This document shows positions 1 through 9,632 of a stretch of 64,000 nucleotides of DNA, in pieces; the stretch's first letter is position 1, and the number at the start of each line of letters is the position of its first letter. Position numbers and translations under genes: made by a program. The notes beneath the pieces are model-generated. The model searched no databases and was not told the DNA's origin. It saw only the letters and a list, made by a program, of their open reading frames with translations. This DNA comes from Enterobacter huaxiensis (GTDB lineage Bacteria; Pseudomonadota; Gammaproteobacteria; Enterobacterales; Enterobacteriaceae). The DNA lies in contig NZ_CP043342.1 of assembly GCF_003594935.2 (NCBI RefSeq), forward strand, positions 2,170,001 to 2,234,000. Reading direction: 5' to 3'.

Positions 1-608
1 CTTCCGGACAGATATTCTCCGAGATAGACCTCGCTGATTTTCTTAAACCCTTGCTCAGCGACTTTTAACTCCAGCCACTCTGCATCTTTATTGATAATCT
101 CGAGTACGTCGAAATTTGCTAAGCCATCCACAATGATGGGATAGCGAATATTCTCATCGCCGATTTCAATGATGGTAAGTTGCCCATTTTGTTCAAGAAT
201 CACGCGTTTGAGTTTTTCAACCTCGTAAACCCCATTGGCTCTGAGCTTAAACATGAGATCGTTAGCAGATATTCCATTTCTTAAGCACTCCTGGACATCA
301 ACGCTCCCATTATAAATTAATGTAATAGGTTTGCCGTCAACAATACGTTTCACAAGATGATTATGTTCTTTAGAGAACTTAAGCATAAAAACAAGCAACG
401 TCCATATGATTAAAACCAGTACGAACTGTAATACTGTGATGGACTCGTTATAGATTACCCCGCCTATAATACCGCCAAGGACATAGTTTTGGACCTGATC
501 CATTGCGGATGTTGGCGATAAATTACCTTTGCCCATTAAATTAATTTGAATGATGAGACACAGGATCCCGAGTCCAAGTTTGATTATTATGGGAGTATAA
601 ATTGGCAT
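1..608 (-). CDS. DUF421 (YetF-like) membrane protein, 3' end cut by window
   Basis: Open frame of about 202 codons reading off the left edge. It starts at 608 with an ATG that overlaps the stop of the preceding DUF3290 gene as TAATG, so the two are translationally coupled. The N-terminal 75 residues are hydrophobic with the pattern typical of DUF421 (MGKGNLSPTSAMDQVQNY, then GGIIGGVIYN), followed by a soluble part with PITLIYNGSV and repeated beta-type stretches as in YetF. The family is an inner-membrane protein of unknown function. The gene is visibly AT-richer than the sap genes beside it, which suggests transfer as a pair. Family call is confident; function is unknown. Confidence 0.85.
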   Translation of the reverse strand, partial: MPIYTPIIIKLGLGILCLIIQINLMGKGNLSPTSAMDQVQNYVLGGIIGGVIYNESITVLQFVLVLIIWTLLVFMLKFSKEHNHLVKRIVDGKPITLIYNGSVDVQECLRNGISANDLMFKLRANGVYEVEKLKRVILEQNGQLTIIEIGDENIRYPIIVDGLANFDVLEIINKDAEWLELKVAEQGFKKISEVYLGEYLSG

Positions 609-1063
609 TATCTGTCCTTGCTTTTAAGAATGGTGATTGTTGGGTTTATTAAACCAATCTCTTGTAAGCTATAGCTATTTTGATCTGCGCTCAGGTTTAC
701 GCGGAAGAACTGCTCGTTGATTTTGACGATGATCCCATCTGTAAATTGTACGGAATTAGAGTAAATGCTGTTGATACTCACGTTTTTTTGTCGGGATAAT
801 AAATTAACAAAATTAACCATCTGGGAAGATTGCGAATGGGCGCTCTCACTGTTGGTGTATTCAGAGTATTGAACTCCCGAAATGAAAAGTAAAAACAGGA
901 AGGCAATGATTGTCAAATCCCTGTATTTTGTTTGAAGTCTGTGCCGCATATAGAGGCTAAAAACGACAATCGTGATGAAGAGGGTGCTGAATATAACAAT
1001 ATACTTCAGATAGTCATTCAAATTTGACTGGGCCTGAAGATAATCTATGCCATAAAAATTCAT
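608..1063 (-). CDS. DUF3290 family membrane protein
   Basis: A 151-residue protein with two hydrophobic segments near residues 20-38 and 50-62 and a soluble C-terminal domain (VNFVNLLSRQ, then NEQFFRVNL). I start it at the ATG at 1063, which has AAGGTGG five bases upstream, rather than at the GTG three codons earlier. DUF3290 genes are commonly found directly before DUF421 genes, as here, and the TAATG overlap makes this a two-gene operon. No function is established for the pair. Its AT-rich composition and its place just downstream of sapF (where E. coli has ymjA and fabI) argue that it is an insertion. Confidence 0.85.
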   Translation of the reverse strand: MNFYGIDYLQAQSNLNDYLKYIVIFSTLFITIVVFSLYMRHRLQTKYRDLTIIAFLFLLFISGVQYSEYTNSESAHSQSSQMVNFVNLLSRQKNVSINSIYSNSVQFTDGIIVKINEQFFRVNLSADQNSYSLQEIGLINPTITILKSKDR

Positions 1064-1259
1064 CTTTACCACCTTGGCTAAAAATCCTTTGTCTTACCAG
1101 ATAACAGAGTAACTTACCGCCACTGTCCTGGCACATCGATTTCACAGCGGATCCGGTAACAGACTGGGCGGCGAACAACTATCAGTACCGACGTTGAAAC
1201 GTGTCGATAATTTCACCTGCAGCGCCCTGGGCAAGGCCGGCCATTCTGTGGAACCGAGG

Positions 1260-2066
1260 TTATCGATCTTTTCTCCAGGCGTCAGCGGTCAGTGCTTCAC
1301 CAAAATGCCCTGCGATAAGCCGTTTTGTCAGATCATGCAGGGGGGAAGCCAGCACGTCAGCCGTGCTGCCGCGCTCGACTACTTCGCCCTGATGCATGAC
1401 AAGCACCTGATCGCTGATGTGTTTCATCATGCCCAGATGCTGGGTAACGTAAATATAAGCAATACCCTGTTTTTCCTGTAGTTCCAGCATCAGGTTAATT
1501 AACTGCGAACGCATCGACATATCCAGCGAGGCCAGCGCTTCGTCGGCGATAATCACCTTCGGGCGCAGGATAAGCGCGCGGGCCAGCCCCAGACGCTGCT
1601 TTTGCCCCGGCGCCAGCATGTGCGGGTAATAGCTCACATGGTCAGGCAGCAGGCCCACCAGACGCAGGGTCTCAACAATGCGTTTGCGTCGGGCTTCTGG
1701 CTCCAGGTCGGTATTCAACCGCAGCGGGAAATCCAGAATCTGCGAAATGCGCTGACGTGGATTAAGGGAGGTTGACGGATCCTGAAAGATCATGCGGATG
1801 CGCTGGCTTCGAAAGGAGTAGTCCCCAAACGCCAAGGGGTGATCGTCTATCAGCACTTCGCCACCGGTGGGCTCAACCATGCCCGCCAGCATTTTTGCCA
1901 GCGTGGATTTACCCGAGCCGTTTTCGCCGATGATCGCCAGCGTCTGTTTTTCCCGAAGGGTAAAACTCAGGGGTTTGACCGCCTCAACGTTTTGGCGGTG
2001 AAAAAGCCCCGTACGGTAGCGAAAGGTCTTACTCAGGTTACGCACTTCAAGCAAGGTTTCGACCAT
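1260..2066 (-). CDS. sapF: SapF, ABC transporter ATP-binding subunit
   Basis: A 268-residue ATPase, the same length as E. coli SapF. Walker A is GENGSGKSTLAKM near residue 50. The signature loop is LAPGQKQRLGLARAL instead of LSGGQ, and Walker B is VIIADEALASLD. It pairs with SapD to energise the SapBC channel. The system is known for antimicrobial-peptide resistance in Salmonella and Haemophilus, and SapBCDF is reported to export putrescine in E. coli. It is the last gene of the sapABCDF operon and starts one base after the sapD stop. The 187 bp downstream hold no gene I can support. Confidence 0.95.
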   Translation of the reverse strand: MVETLLEVRNLSKTFRYRTGLFHRQNVEAVKPLSFTLREKQTLAIIGENGSGKSTLAKMLAGMVEPTGGEVLIDDHPLAFGDYSFRSQRIRMIFQDPSTSLNPRQRISQILDFPLRLNTDLEPEARRKRIVETLRLVGLLPDHVSYYPHMLAPGQKQRLGLARALILRPKVIIADEALASLDMSMRSQLINLMLELQEKQGIAYIYVTQHLGMMKHISDQVLVMHQGEVVERGSTADVLASPLHDLTKRLIAGHFGEALTADAWRKDR

Positions 2067-2067
2067 T

Positions 2068-3060
2068 TCACTCTCTCTCCATGTTCAGCGGGAAATGACA
2101 GGCAAAAAGATGGTTTTTAGCCCCTGTCAGCCGCGGCGTCTCGATGCATTTACGCTGTGCATACGGGCAACGAGGCCCCAGACGGCAGCCAATGGGCAAC
2201 GACTCCAGAAGCGGAATTGCGCCCGGCAGGGTATTCAAACGGCTTTTGTGCGGCATCGCGCTGCCAAAGTCCGGGATCGCGCGGATAAGCGCCTGGGTAT
2301 AGGGATGGTGCGGTGTATTGACCAGCTCTTCACTGACGGCGGTTTCGACCGTTTGTCCGCAGTACATCACGTCAATTTTATCCGCCCATTTGCTCAGCAT
2401 CTGCAGGTCATGACTGATCAGCAAAATGGTGGTGTTGTTGTTCTGGTTCAGACGCGTCAGCAGGCGGAAAATCTGCGCCTGTGTAGTCGGTTCCATGGCA
2501 TTTGTGGGTTCATCAGCAATCAGCAGGCGCGGCTGGTTCGCGAGGGCGATGGCGATCATCACTTTCTGACACTCGCCGTCGGTCAGTTCGTAAGGGAAGC
2601 TTCGCATCGCATCCTTATGATCCTTGATCCCGACGCGGTGCAGAAGCTCAATGGCGCGGCGCTTGCGCCAGCCTAAACGCTGCCACCAGCGGCCCTTGTA
2701 GGTCCAGCCTGGGATGTTTTGCATCAGCTGTTTGCCCACGCGCTCGGACGGATCGAGACAGGACTGCGGCTCCTGGAAAATCATCGAGACGTTATGGCCC
2801 ACCAGCTTGCGTCGCTCGCGCGGGGAGAGGCGCTGCAGGTCGATATCATCGAAGCGCATCCGGTCGGCCGTGACGCGCCAGTTGTCTTTGGCCACGCCGC
2901 AGATGGCTTTGGCAATCAGGCTTTTGCCCGAGCCGGATTCTCCCACCAGCCCGCGGATCTCACCTTCCGCAAGCGTAATGCTGATGCGGTCCACGGCTTT
3001 GACCCAGCCTTCACCGGTCTTAAACTCGATCGTGAGGTTGCGAATATCAAGTAACGGCAT
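2068..3060 (-). CDS. sapD: SapD, ABC transporter ATP-binding subunit
   Basis: A 330-residue Opp/Dpp-type ATPase. Walker A is [13 protein letters not shown] near residue 40. The signature region is divergent ([12 protein letters not shown]), Walker B is [12 protein letters not shown], and an oligopeptide-transporter C-terminal extension contains the Cys-rich segment [14 protein letters not shown] followed by HFPL, as usual for this subclass. The ATG overlaps the sapC stop, so translation is coupled. SapD is also described as the subunit that supports potassium uptake by Trk in E. coli. The length equals the E. coli protein. Confidence 0.95.
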   Translation of the reverse strand: MPLLDIRNLTIEFKTGEGWVKAVDRISITLAEGEIRGLVGESGSGKSLIAKAICGVAKDNWRVTADRMRFDDIDLQRLSPRERRKLVGHNVSMIFQEPQSCLDPSERVGKQLMQNIPGWTYKGRWWQRLGWRKRRAIELLHRVGIKDHKDAMRSFPYELTDGECQKVMIAIALANQPRLLIADEPTNAMEPTTQAQIFRLLTRLNQNNNTTILLISHDLQMLSKWADKIDVMYCGQTVETAVSEELVNTPHHPYTQALIRAIPDFGSAMPHKSRLNTLPGAIPLLESLPIGCRLGPRCPYAQRKCIETPRLTGAKNHLFACHFPLNMERE

Positions 3061-3950
3061 TATTCAACCCCCGCATTGATGGCACGGCGAATACCGTCGC
3101 CGAGCAGGTTGACGAGCAGAACGCTAACCATTATGGCGGCCCCCGGCAGCATCACTGTCCAGGGCGCGACGTAAATCAGCTCCAGCGCATCGCCGAGCAT
3201 GGCGCCCCATTCAGGAGAGGGGAGCTGTGCGCCAAGGTCGAGGAACCCGAGCGCAGCGATGTCCAGAATCGCCATCGACAGCGCCCGCGTAATCTCCGTC
3301 ACCAGCCCCGCGGCAATATTTGGCAGCACGGCAAACCATAAAATGTTCATTGTGGTAGCGCCGTCCAGACGGGCCGCGACCACATACTCTTTTTCCAGCT
3401 CGTCATGCACCAGGCTGTAAACCGAGCGCACCATGCGCGGCAAAATCGCCAGCCAGACGGCGAACATCGCGTGCGACAGGTGAGGTCCGGCAAAGGCCAC
3501 CACGATAATAGCCAGCAGCAATGACGGAATAGAGAGCAGGGTATCCAGAATATGGTTAAGCACAGCCGACCGCAGGCCGTGGGTCGACCCGGCAAAAATA
3601 CCGAGCGCCAGGCCAAAGACGGTTGCCGCCAGCGTCACCACAAACGCTCCGCCCACCGTAGGCGCAGCGCCGCTCAGCAGGCGGCTTAAGACGTCGCGGC
3701 CAAGGTCGTCGGTGCCGAGGAAGAAGGATACCTCGCCGTAGCGCGACCACGACGGCGGCAGCAGCTGATACCCGAGAAACTGCTGGTCGATACCATAGGG
3801 CGCAAACCATGAGCCAAAAACGCACAGCAAGGCCAGGCCGGCACAGCCGTAAAGGCCGATCATTGCCGTGGTGTCACCATAGAATTTACGCCACACGGTA
3901 CGTAGCGCACCGGGCGTGCGCTTTTCACTGTAAACGTTATCGTAAGGCAT
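3060..3950 (-). CDS. sapC: SapC, ABC transporter permease
   Basis: A 296-residue inner-membrane permease of the DppC/OppC class. It has a short cytoplasmic N-terminus, a first membrane helix near residues 33-53, a periplasmic loop with the [15 protein letters not shown] motif typical of the class, and a bundle of five helices. The EAA loop that contacts the ATPases is around [21 protein letters not shown]. It overlaps sapB by 14 bp at its start. With SapB it forms the channel. Confidence 0.95.
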   Translation of the reverse strand: MPYDNVYSEKRTPGALRTVWRKFYGDTTAMIGLYGCAGLALLCVFGSWFAPYGIDQQFLGYQLLPPSWSRYGEVSFFLGTDDLGRDVLSRLLSGAAPTVGGAFVVTLAATVFGLALGIFAGSTHGLRSAVLNHILDTLLSIPSLLLAIIVVAFAGPHLSHAMFAVWLAILPRMVRSVYSLVHDELEKEYVVAARLDGATTMNILWFAVLPNIAAGLVTEITRALSMAILDIAALGFLDLGAQLPSPEWGAMLGDALELIYVAPWTVMLPGAAIMVSVLLVNLLGDGIRRAINAGVE

Positions 3951-4902
3951 ACCATTCCTTATGCTTCAACGGGTTGGCCATGGCACCCAAAATATCGGAA
4001 AGCACGTTAACAATGATCACCAGGGAGCCAATCACCATGACCCCGGCGGAGATCGCGGCGTAATCCTGCTGACGAATGGCGTTAATCAGCCAGCGGCCTA
4101 AACCCGGCCAGCTAAAGACCATCTCGGTGATCATCGCCAGCGTTAACATGGTCGAAAACTGCAGCCCGAGACGCGGGATCACCGGCGGCAGCGCATTATG
4201 CAGCACGTGGCGGCGTAAAATAGTCAGACGCGATAGCCCGCGGGTGGCAGCGGCTTTTACGTAGTTCTGGTCAAACACCTCAATGGTGCTGATTCGCATC
4301 AGGCGGATCACCTCCGTGGTCGGCGCCACGGCCAGCGTCAGAACCGGTAAGACCATATGGCGCAGGGCGCTGACGATCATCTCATGGCGCCAGACGGAAT
4401 CGGAGAGCCAGGCGTCGATGATAGCGAATCCGCTCACCGTTTTGACCGCATAGAGAAGATCGAAGCGGCCGGAAACCGGCAGCCAGCCGAGCGTCAGCGA
4501 GAAGAACAGGGTGAGCAACAGCGCCAGCCAGAATACCGGAATCGAGAAGCCCAGCAGGGCGAGGGCGCTGATGAATTTGTCCTGCCATTTGTTGCGGTAA
4601 ATTCCTGCCAGCATACCGACCGGGATCCCGACCATCAGGGCAAAGCCAAAGGCCAGAATGCACAGCTCCATCGTCGCCGGAAACACCTCTTTGAGCTGCT
4701 CGGAAATCAGCTGTCCGTTAATGCTGGATACGCCAAAATCCCAGTGCAGCAGACCGTTAAACCAGAACAGCCATGCATCCCACAGAGACGACCCCTGCAG
4801 CGGGGCGTGCGGGGTAAAGTAGCTCAGGCTAAAGCCGACAAAGGTCAGAAAGAACAGCGTGACCAGCAGCAGCAGCAAGCGACGTAGGGTAAATATGATC
4901 AT
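3937..4902 (-). CDS. sapB: SapB, ABC transporter permease
   Basis: A 321-residue permease of the DppB/OppB class, the same length as in E. coli. An N-terminal helix (about residues 8-28) is followed by a periplasmic loop shorter than in OppB, then five helices. The coupling loop is around [20 protein letters not shown]. The start ATG overlaps the sapA stop by 4 bp (ATGA). A long antisense frame exists over this gene but is only a shadow of its codon bias. Confidence 0.95.
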   Translation of the reverse strand: MIIFTLRRLLLLLVTLFFLTFVGFSLSYFTPHAPLQGSSLWDAWLFWFNGLLHWDFGVSSINGQLISEQLKEVFPATMELCILAFGFALMVGIPVGMLAGIYRNKWQDKFISALALLGFSIPVFWLALLLTLFFSLTLGWLPVSGRFDLLYAVKTVSGFAIIDAWLSDSVWRHEMIVSALRHMVLPVLTLAVAPTTEVIRLMRISTIEVFDQNYVKAAATRGLSRLTILRRHVLHNALPPVIPRLGLQFSTMLTLAMITEMVFSWPGLGRWLINAIRQQDYAAISAGVMVIGSLVIIVNVLSDILGAMANPLKHKEWYALR

Positions 4903-6539
4903 GGCTTCTTCACCTCTTGTGCTTTCTCGCGCGTGACGCCCGCGAAGGAGGCATTACCAAACGGGCTTAGCACCAGCCCTTTAATATCGTATCGGTAGGC
5001 CTGCAGACGCAGGGAAGAGGCGAGAGGCAGCACAGGGAGCTCCCGTGCCAGAATATTTTGCGCTTCGTCATAGGCTTCAATTCGCGAAGCAAGCTGCTGT
5101 GACGCCAGCGCTTTTTGCAGCACGGCATCAAACTCTTTATTGCACCAGTGGGCGTAGTTGGTTTGCGAATTGATCGCCGCGCAGCTCAGCAGAGGGCGGA
5201 AGAAGCTGTCCGGGTCATTACTGTCGGTGGACCAGCCCGCGAGCGTCAGATCGTGATTCATGTCCATCAGGCGAGCTTCCTGGAAACGGCCTTCGACGGG
5301 GACGATGATCACCTTGACGCCCACCTGAGCCATATCCGCCTGCAGCAGCTCTGCGGTTTTGAGCGGGCTTGGGTTCCACGCCTGAGAGCTGGTGGGGACC
5401 CACAGCTGCAGCGTCAGGTTTTCAGCGCCCAGCGCTTTTAGCTGCTCACGCGCTTTCGCCGGATTGTACTCCGTTATTTTAGCTTCGCCGTCGTAGGCCC
5501 AGGAAGCCCTCGGTAAAATGGAGGCCGCCGTTTCAGCGGTACCGTAGTAGATCGACTGCATCAGGCGCTGGTTATTAATCGCCAGGGCCAGCGCATGGCG
5601 AACGGCCGGATTATTCAGCGGCGGTTTATCGGTGTTAAACGCCAGATAGGCAATGTTCATTCCTGGACGCAGCGTCAGGCGAAGACGCGGATCGTCACGC
5701 AGAATGGTCAACTGGCTGGCGGCAGGCCAGGCGAGCACGTCGCACTCGCCGGTCAATAGCTTCGACAGGCGGCCGGTGCCGCCAGAGCCTAAATCGACCA
5801 CCACCTGAGGCATCAGCGGCTTCCCGCGCCAGAAGTGTTCGTGGCGTTGCAGACGAATGTATTGCCCGGAACGGTACTCCGCCATCTGGAACGGCCCCGT
5901 GCCAACAGGCTGTCGGTCGAGCTGCTCCTGACGGTCTTTTTTGGTGAGCTGCGCCGCGTATTCCGCAGACATAACGGACGCATAGTGCGTTGCCAGGTGC
6001 CACAGGAAAGAGGCATCCGGGCGCTTCAGATTGAACTCAACCGTGCGGTTATCCAGCTTACGCACGCTTTTCACGGTGTCGGCAAACTGAAGGCTGTCGA
6101 AATAAGGGAAGCTGCCGCCGTTGACGTTGTGCCAGGGATGGTTACGGTTAAATATCCGCTGGAAGGTGAAGACCACGTCATCCGCGTTGAGCTTACGCGT
6201 AGGGGTAAACCACGGGGTGTGCTGGAAGGCGACATCATCGCGAAGGTGGAAACGATAGGTTGCGCCGTTATCCAGAACCTCCCAGCTTTCTGCAAGCTCG
6301 GGCACCAGTCGATACGTGTAAGGGTCAACGTCAAGCAGGCGATCGTAAAGCTGCGCGGCGAGCGTATCGACAATCAGGCCGCTGCCCGCTTTTTGCGGGT
6401 TAAAGGTATCAACTTGCCCACTGACGCAGTAGACAAAGCCGCTATCGCGAATATCGGGTAGCGCAGCGCGTTCAGGCGCAGCAAAAGCCAGGTTGCTGAA
6501 CAAACCTAGTGCAAACAGGGACGATAAAACCAGACGCAT
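4899..6539 (-). CDS. sapA: SapA, periplasmic peptide-binding protein
   Basis: A 546-residue solute-binding protein of the SBP-5 family. A Sec signal peptide ends at about residue 20 (SNLAFA, then APERAALP). The family's ligand-binding core follows, including [22 protein letters not shown] near residues 100-120 and the [17 protein letters not shown] block near residue 315. SapA captures cationic peptides (and possibly haem) in the periplasm for SapBCDF. It heads the operon. The upstream region 6540-6605 is AT-rich and should hold the promoter, but I cannot pick one hexamer pair with confidence. Confidence 0.95.
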   Translation of the reverse strand: MRLVLSSLFALGLFSNLAFAAPERAALPDIRDSGFVYCVSGQVDTFNPQKAGSGLIVDTLAAQLYDRLLDVDPYTYRLVPELAESWEVLDNGATYRFHLRDDVAFQHTPWFTPTRKLNADDVVFTFQRIFNRNHPWHNVNGGSFPYFDSLQFADTVKSVRKLDNRTVEFNLKRPDASFLWHLATHYASVMSAEYAAQLTKKDRQEQLDRQPVGTGPFQMAEYRSGQYIRLQRHEHFWRGKPLMPQVVVDLGSGGTGRLSKLLTGECDVLAWPAASQLTILRDDPRLRLTLRPGMNIAYLAFNTDKPPLNNPAVRHALALAINNQRLMQSIYYGTAETAASILPRASWAYDGEAKITEYNPAKAREQLKALGAENLTLQLWVPTSSQAWNPSPLKTAELLQADMAQVGVKVIIVPVEGRFQEARLMDMNHDLTLAGWSTDSNDPDSFFRPLLSCAAINSQTNYAHWCNKEFDAVLQKALASQQLASRIEAYDEAQNILARELPVLPLASSLRLQAYRYDIKGLVLSPFGNASFAGVTREKAQEVKKP

Positions 6540-6605
6540 AATTTTTAAGGTATTATTTATTAAGTGGCTATCCTACTAATTTTAAACGATATTATCCAGT
6601 GTCGT

Positions 6606-6773
6606 TTAAGCCTGAGGGCATATTGGGGGCAGTAACGCATGCAGTCGGTCATTCAGCATCACGACCCGATCCACGTTCATACCTGCAATCCACTTTGAAT
6701 ATACCTCATAAACTATCTTAGCATTTTCATGTCCCATCTGACTCGCTATAAACGAAGGATTCGCGTTAGCAGA
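6606..6773 (-). pseudogene. Relic of a tyrosine-recombinase (phage integrase) C-terminus
   Basis: Only the last 55 codons survive, preceded directly by an in-frame stop. The relic keeps [18 protein letters not shown] and the ending VVMLNDRLH, which align with the C-terminus of the intact integrase at 44291-45538 ([18 protein letters not shown], then [10 protein letters not shown]). The catalytic GH box and the tyrosine of VYEVY remain; the R and HxxR boxes are gone. The DNA is clearly diverged from the intact gene, so it derives from a different, related phage rather than a recent copy. It sits just upstream of sapA, where E. coli carries the puu genes. Confidence 0.85.
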
Positions 6774-7189
6774 CTGTTACACGATGCCTGGACGTGGCAT
6801 GGCTACACGCCATGTATGCCTGTGAAAAGTAAGCCGCCGCCGGCTCAATGTCTGGCCATATCAACAATGGGCTGAAAAGATGCCTGAGCACGAAGATGGC
6901 TTGGGTAAGTGAAGGGGCACCATGGTGATGCTTACCCTGTGCGTTACTGCAGAGGTTATATCATGAATTTAACGCATTGTTTTTAGGAGTAAAATAGAGA
7001 GACAATGAGGCGGGGGTGTTCACTTTTCGGGCAGATGATATGCGCGGGCGCGCTCCCTGAAGGCCATCTCGTTGCAGTCAGAACATTCGGTCCAGAGCGG
7101 CAACAGAAGTAATTTTAACGCACATCCGTGACAAAACGATAACAGGTTCTACTATTGGTTAAGGAAAAATTGATTACACGGAGTTCCCA
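6774..7189. other. Gene-poor spacer after integrase relic
   Basis: About 415 bp without a supportable gene. Short frames start at 6963 and elsewhere, but none has a good ribosome-binding site and reasonable length. The last 50 bp form the leader of the small membrane protein at 7190. Part of the stretch may be decayed phage DNA continuing from the integrase relic, but I see no recognisable protein. Confidence 0.5.
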
Positions 7190-7297
7190 ATGTTTTTTTT
7201 CGTTGCCGTAGCCTTATCCTGCTGTTTGTTCGTATCCAGTCTTATCTACATTTTGCAGGAATTAGTGAGCATTGGGTGCGATCCAGAAAAACACTGA
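7190..7297 (+). CDS. 35-residue single-span membrane protein (copy 1)
   Basis: The frame begins MFFFVAVALSCCLF, runs through one hydrophobic helix, and ends ELVSIGCDPEKH. The start is supported by GGAG seven bases upstream. A paralogue with the same length and layout lies at 62378-62485 (ending ELVSIGCNPERH). The leader is conserved as well: GATTACA, then C or T, then GGAGTT precedes both starts. Conservation of a hydrophobic stretch, an invariant polar tail, and the leader, with many silent or conservative changes, argues strongly that both are real genes. Predicted topology is one transmembrane helix with a short tail containing a lone cysteine. I do not recognise a named family. Confidence 0.75.
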   Translation: MFFFVAVALSCCLFVSSLIYILQELVSIGCDPEKH

Positions 7298-7731
7298 ATA
7301 TCTTACCGACACCCTTTTAGCACTCATCGCGAAAGGATTCCTGCGAGAAGCCGGCCCGGGGACGTTGTCAAAATGCACGCCGGGATGCACCCGGCACTCA
7401 GGCAGGCTAGCCAAACGACAGGCTGTTTGTCCGCAGCCTTTTTTTATCCCGAATTCAGCAGCGGCTAACCTTTTTTAACATGCACGATTTTATTAGCGTC
7501 TTTGGCGTTGGAAAATACGCTCCTGGCTAATAATAAACCTGGCGAAATAACGGAAATTAACAAGCGTAAACGGTAAAAATATAATTTAAATAAATACCCT
7601 AATGATATCAACGCCAATCTTAAAGCGTAAGCACTTAAACAGTAATATCGCTGATAATAAGTCATGAAAATTTAATAATGACCTATAGTTAACAGGCAAA
7701 ATAACTTTGCATACCCTACTGGAGTTTTACA
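7298..7731. other. Spacer with a terminator, otherwise empty
   Basis: Contains the hairpin listed at 7420-7446. The 120 bp between the small protein stop and that hairpin could be a long 3' UTR or the body of a small RNA, but no promoter is clear. A minus-strand frame at 7465-7665 has no start signal and I do not accept it. Confidence 0.4.
7420..7446 (+). terminator. Rho-independent terminator
   Basis: Six-base-pair stem AGGCTG / CAGCCT with an 8-base loop, followed directly by seven T residues. It is the first strong terminator downstream of the 35-residue protein gene at 7190. Confidence 0.75.
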
Positions 7732-7833
7732 ATGAAATCTTCAAGTGTAAATTCTCAAAAAGACCAATCAAAACAGCCTGAAAAGATGCCTAAAGACGAT
7801 AAAGGCAGCCAGAAACCTAATAAGTCCAGATAA
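7732..7833 (+). CDS. Tiny basic, Lys/Gln/Pro-rich protein (33 residues)
   Basis: The frame begins MKSSSVNSQKDQSKQPEK and ends PNKSR. It is highly charged, has no hydrophobic segment, and is probably unstructured. GGAG lies eight bases before the ATG, a good ribosome-binding site. It is followed 28 bp later by another tiny ORF of opposite charge at 7862, with its own GGAGG, and then a terminator, so the two look like a bicistronic unit. No family recognised. Confidence 0.55.
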   Translation: MKSSSVNSQKDQSKQPEKMPKDDKGSQKPNKSR

Positions 7834-7861
7834 TATCCAACTGACATAATTCGGAGGTGCT

Positions 7862-7987
7862 ATGGTCGATCGCCCTGATATAGTAGACCCGCAACCGGGG
7901 TCAGAACCAGTTCCGGATGATGATTTTCCTCTGGATCCCGATGTAAACGATCCGCTGGACCCTGAAGGCCCGGAAATCGAGAGGTAG
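7862..7987 (+). CDS. Tiny acidic, Asp/Pro-rich protein (41 residues)
   Basis: The frame begins MVDRPDIVDPQPG and continues with repeated DP units (DPDVNDPLDPEGPEIER). Nearly a third of its residues are Asp or Glu. CGGAGG lies six bases before the ATG, and a strong terminator follows the stop by about 25 bp. The composition recalls the Pro/Asp-rich 60-residue ORF at 41680. It is probably disordered. The signals around the frame rather than homology support it as a gene. Confidence 0.6.
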   Translation: MVDRPDIVDPQPGSEPVPDDDFPLDPDVNDPLDPEGPEIER

Positions 7988-8010
7988 TCAGTAGAATTTG
8001 GTTTATTATA

Positions 8011-8035
8011 AACCGCCTTACGGGGCGGTTTTTTA
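8011..8035 (+). terminator. Rho-independent terminator
   Basis: Stem AACCGCC / GGGCGGTT with the loop TTAC, followed by T residues. It ends the unit of two tiny ORFs at 7732-7987. Confidence 0.85.
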
Positions 8036-8597
8036 TAGATTCTTACTTCGAGCCTCCCTTACTGACTGGTTAATATCAAGATTAATAATGTCATTCATTT
8101 GCGTGAAGGGAAAAAAATTAAATAATAGCCTTAACCGACTCGTTAAATCAGAGCGTATGATATTTATCATACATTAGGTTTCGTCGAAATTTAGGCGGTC
8201 AAAAGTGCATACGGTGATGAACAATGGGCACTTACTTAACTGCCCTGGGGAAGATCAAAGGGCTGGCTCTATTTCTGTTCCACCTAAAAGATCTGGCGAT
8301 AAAGACATCACTGAATCGCCAGTAAATAGCGGGAGAAATTTTATACAAGTCTTCCTGACGTCTGTTGTTATACGTGGATAACCTGCTGAGATATATCAAT
8401 TAAAATGAATGCTCACGGTGCAGTTGTTTTATCGTCACTGTAACTAAAAGCGTGCTTAAGATCACACCAGTTATTGTAGAGATACCCGCTGATAGACGCC
8501 GTGGTTGAGTAATCCCATAACCCGGCGTTTGACGAAAGTTTGGTGGAGGAGCTAACGCCTGCTTCGCAAAAGTATCTGCGGGTAACTGCTGAAAATG
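8036..8597. other. Gene-poor spacer between tiny ORFs and pspF
   Basis: About 560 bp with no confident gene. Two overlapping plus-strand frames exist: 8217-8381 (54 codons, starting MNNGHLLNCPGEDQ) and one starting at 8223 (33 codons, starting MGTYLTALGK). Neither has a convincing ribosome-binding site, so both are doubtful. E. coli carries the puu genes between sapA and pspF; nothing of them is seen. Confidence 0.4.
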
Positions 8598-9575
8598 TCA
8601 GCGCATTTGATGTTTTTTGAGCAATGCCCTTAATTGATGGTAGGTCAGGCCCAGTAGCTCAGCCGCCTGTTTCTGATTATATTTCGCCTGCTTCAGGCTT
8701 TGTTCCAGCAGCTGCTGCTCCTGAACGTGCTGGAACTGACGCAAATCGAGCGGCAGGGCGGGGACATCGTTTATTCCGTCTGGCACAGCAATCGGTTTAG
8801 TACTGCGCTGGAAAGGGTCGAGAATAATGTTGTCCAGCTCGGTTTCGCTGCTGCCGTGGCGATAAACGGAGCGCTCGACCACGTTTTTCAGCTCACGGAT
8901 GTTGCCCGGCCAGTGGTAGCCGAGCAGCGTCTCGGTGGCATAGTCGCTAAATCCGGGAAAGAGCGGCAGCCCGAGCTCCCGGCACATCTGAATGGCGAAC
9001 TGTTCTGCCAGCAGCATGATATCGCTCCGGCGCTCGCGCAGCGGCGGGAGCTGCACCACATCGAACGCGAGCCTGTCGAGCAGGTCGGCGCGGAACTTAT
9101 CTTCTGCCACCATTGCGGGCAGGTCGGCGTTCGTCGCGCACACCAGGCGCACGTTAACCTGCAGCGGCTGGCTGCCGCCCACGCGCTCCAGCTCGCCGTA
9201 CTCGATAACGCGCAGCAGCTTTTCCTGCACCAGCATCGGCGCGGTGGCCAGTTCATCAAGGAACAGCGTGCCGCCATCTGCGCGCTCAAAGCGGCCCGGA
9301 TGGCGTTTTTGCGCACCGGTAAACGCGCCCGCCTCATGGCCGAACAGCTCGGTGTCGAGCAGGTTTTCATTCAGCGCCGCGCAGTTAAGGGAAATAAATG
9401 GCCCATCCCATCGTCCGGATAAATAATGAAGGCGATTGGCGATCAGCTCCTTTCCCGTACCGCGCTCGCCGATAATCAGCACCGGTTTGTTGAGGGGCGC
9501 CAGGCGGGAAACCTGCTCGAGCACTTCCAGAAAGCTGTTTGCTTCGCCGAGTAAATTATCTTTGTATCCAGCCAT
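8598..9575 (-). CDS. pspF: PspF, sigma-54 activator of the phage shock operon
   Basis: A 325-residue enhancer-binding protein with only an AAA+ domain and a DNA-binding domain, and no N-terminal receiver, as in E. coli. Walker A is GERGTGKE near residue 35, the sigma-54 contact loop is ELFGHEAGAFTGA, and Walker B is GGTLFLDELA. The Fis-type helix-turn-helix is at the end (NQKQAAELLGLTYHQLRALL). I choose the ATG at 9575 (MAGYKDNLLG), which fits the known N-terminus, over an in-frame start five codons upstream. PspA inhibits this protein directly. It is divergent from pspA. Confidence 0.95.
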   Translation of the reverse strand: MAGYKDNLLGEANSFLEVLEQVSRLAPLNKPVLIIGERGTGKELIANRLHYLSGRWDGPFISLNCAALNENLLDTELFGHEAGAFTGAQKRHPGRFERADGGTLFLDELATAPMLVQEKLLRVIEYGELERVGGSQPLQVNVRLVCATNADLPAMVAEDKFRADLLDRLAFDVVQLPPLRERRSDIMLLAEQFAIQMCRELGLPLFPGFSDYATETLLGYHWPGNIRELKNVVERSVYRHGSSETELDNIILDPFQRSTKPIAVPDGINDVPALPLDLRQFQHVQEQQLLEQSLKQAKYNQKQAAELLGLTYHQLRALLKKHQMR

Positions 9576-9632
9576 GATGAAATTAACCACTCCTTAGTGA
9601 TATTGACCAGTTGAGGATAGTCTGAGACTGAT

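Noticed and set aside
1182..1244. 20-codon frame after sapF (MAGLAQGAAGEIIDTF...)
   Set aside because: In the same frame as sapF after its stop, tempting as a fragment of another protein, but too short and without a recognisable family or ribosome-binding site.
4357..4887. 176-codon plus-strand frame opposite sapB
   Set aside because: Gln/Arg-rich low-complexity translation produced by the codon bias of sapB; no start signal.
7465..7665. 66-codon minus-strand frame
   Set aside because: No Shine-Dalgarno sequence and no conserved look; overlaps a spacer with a terminator.
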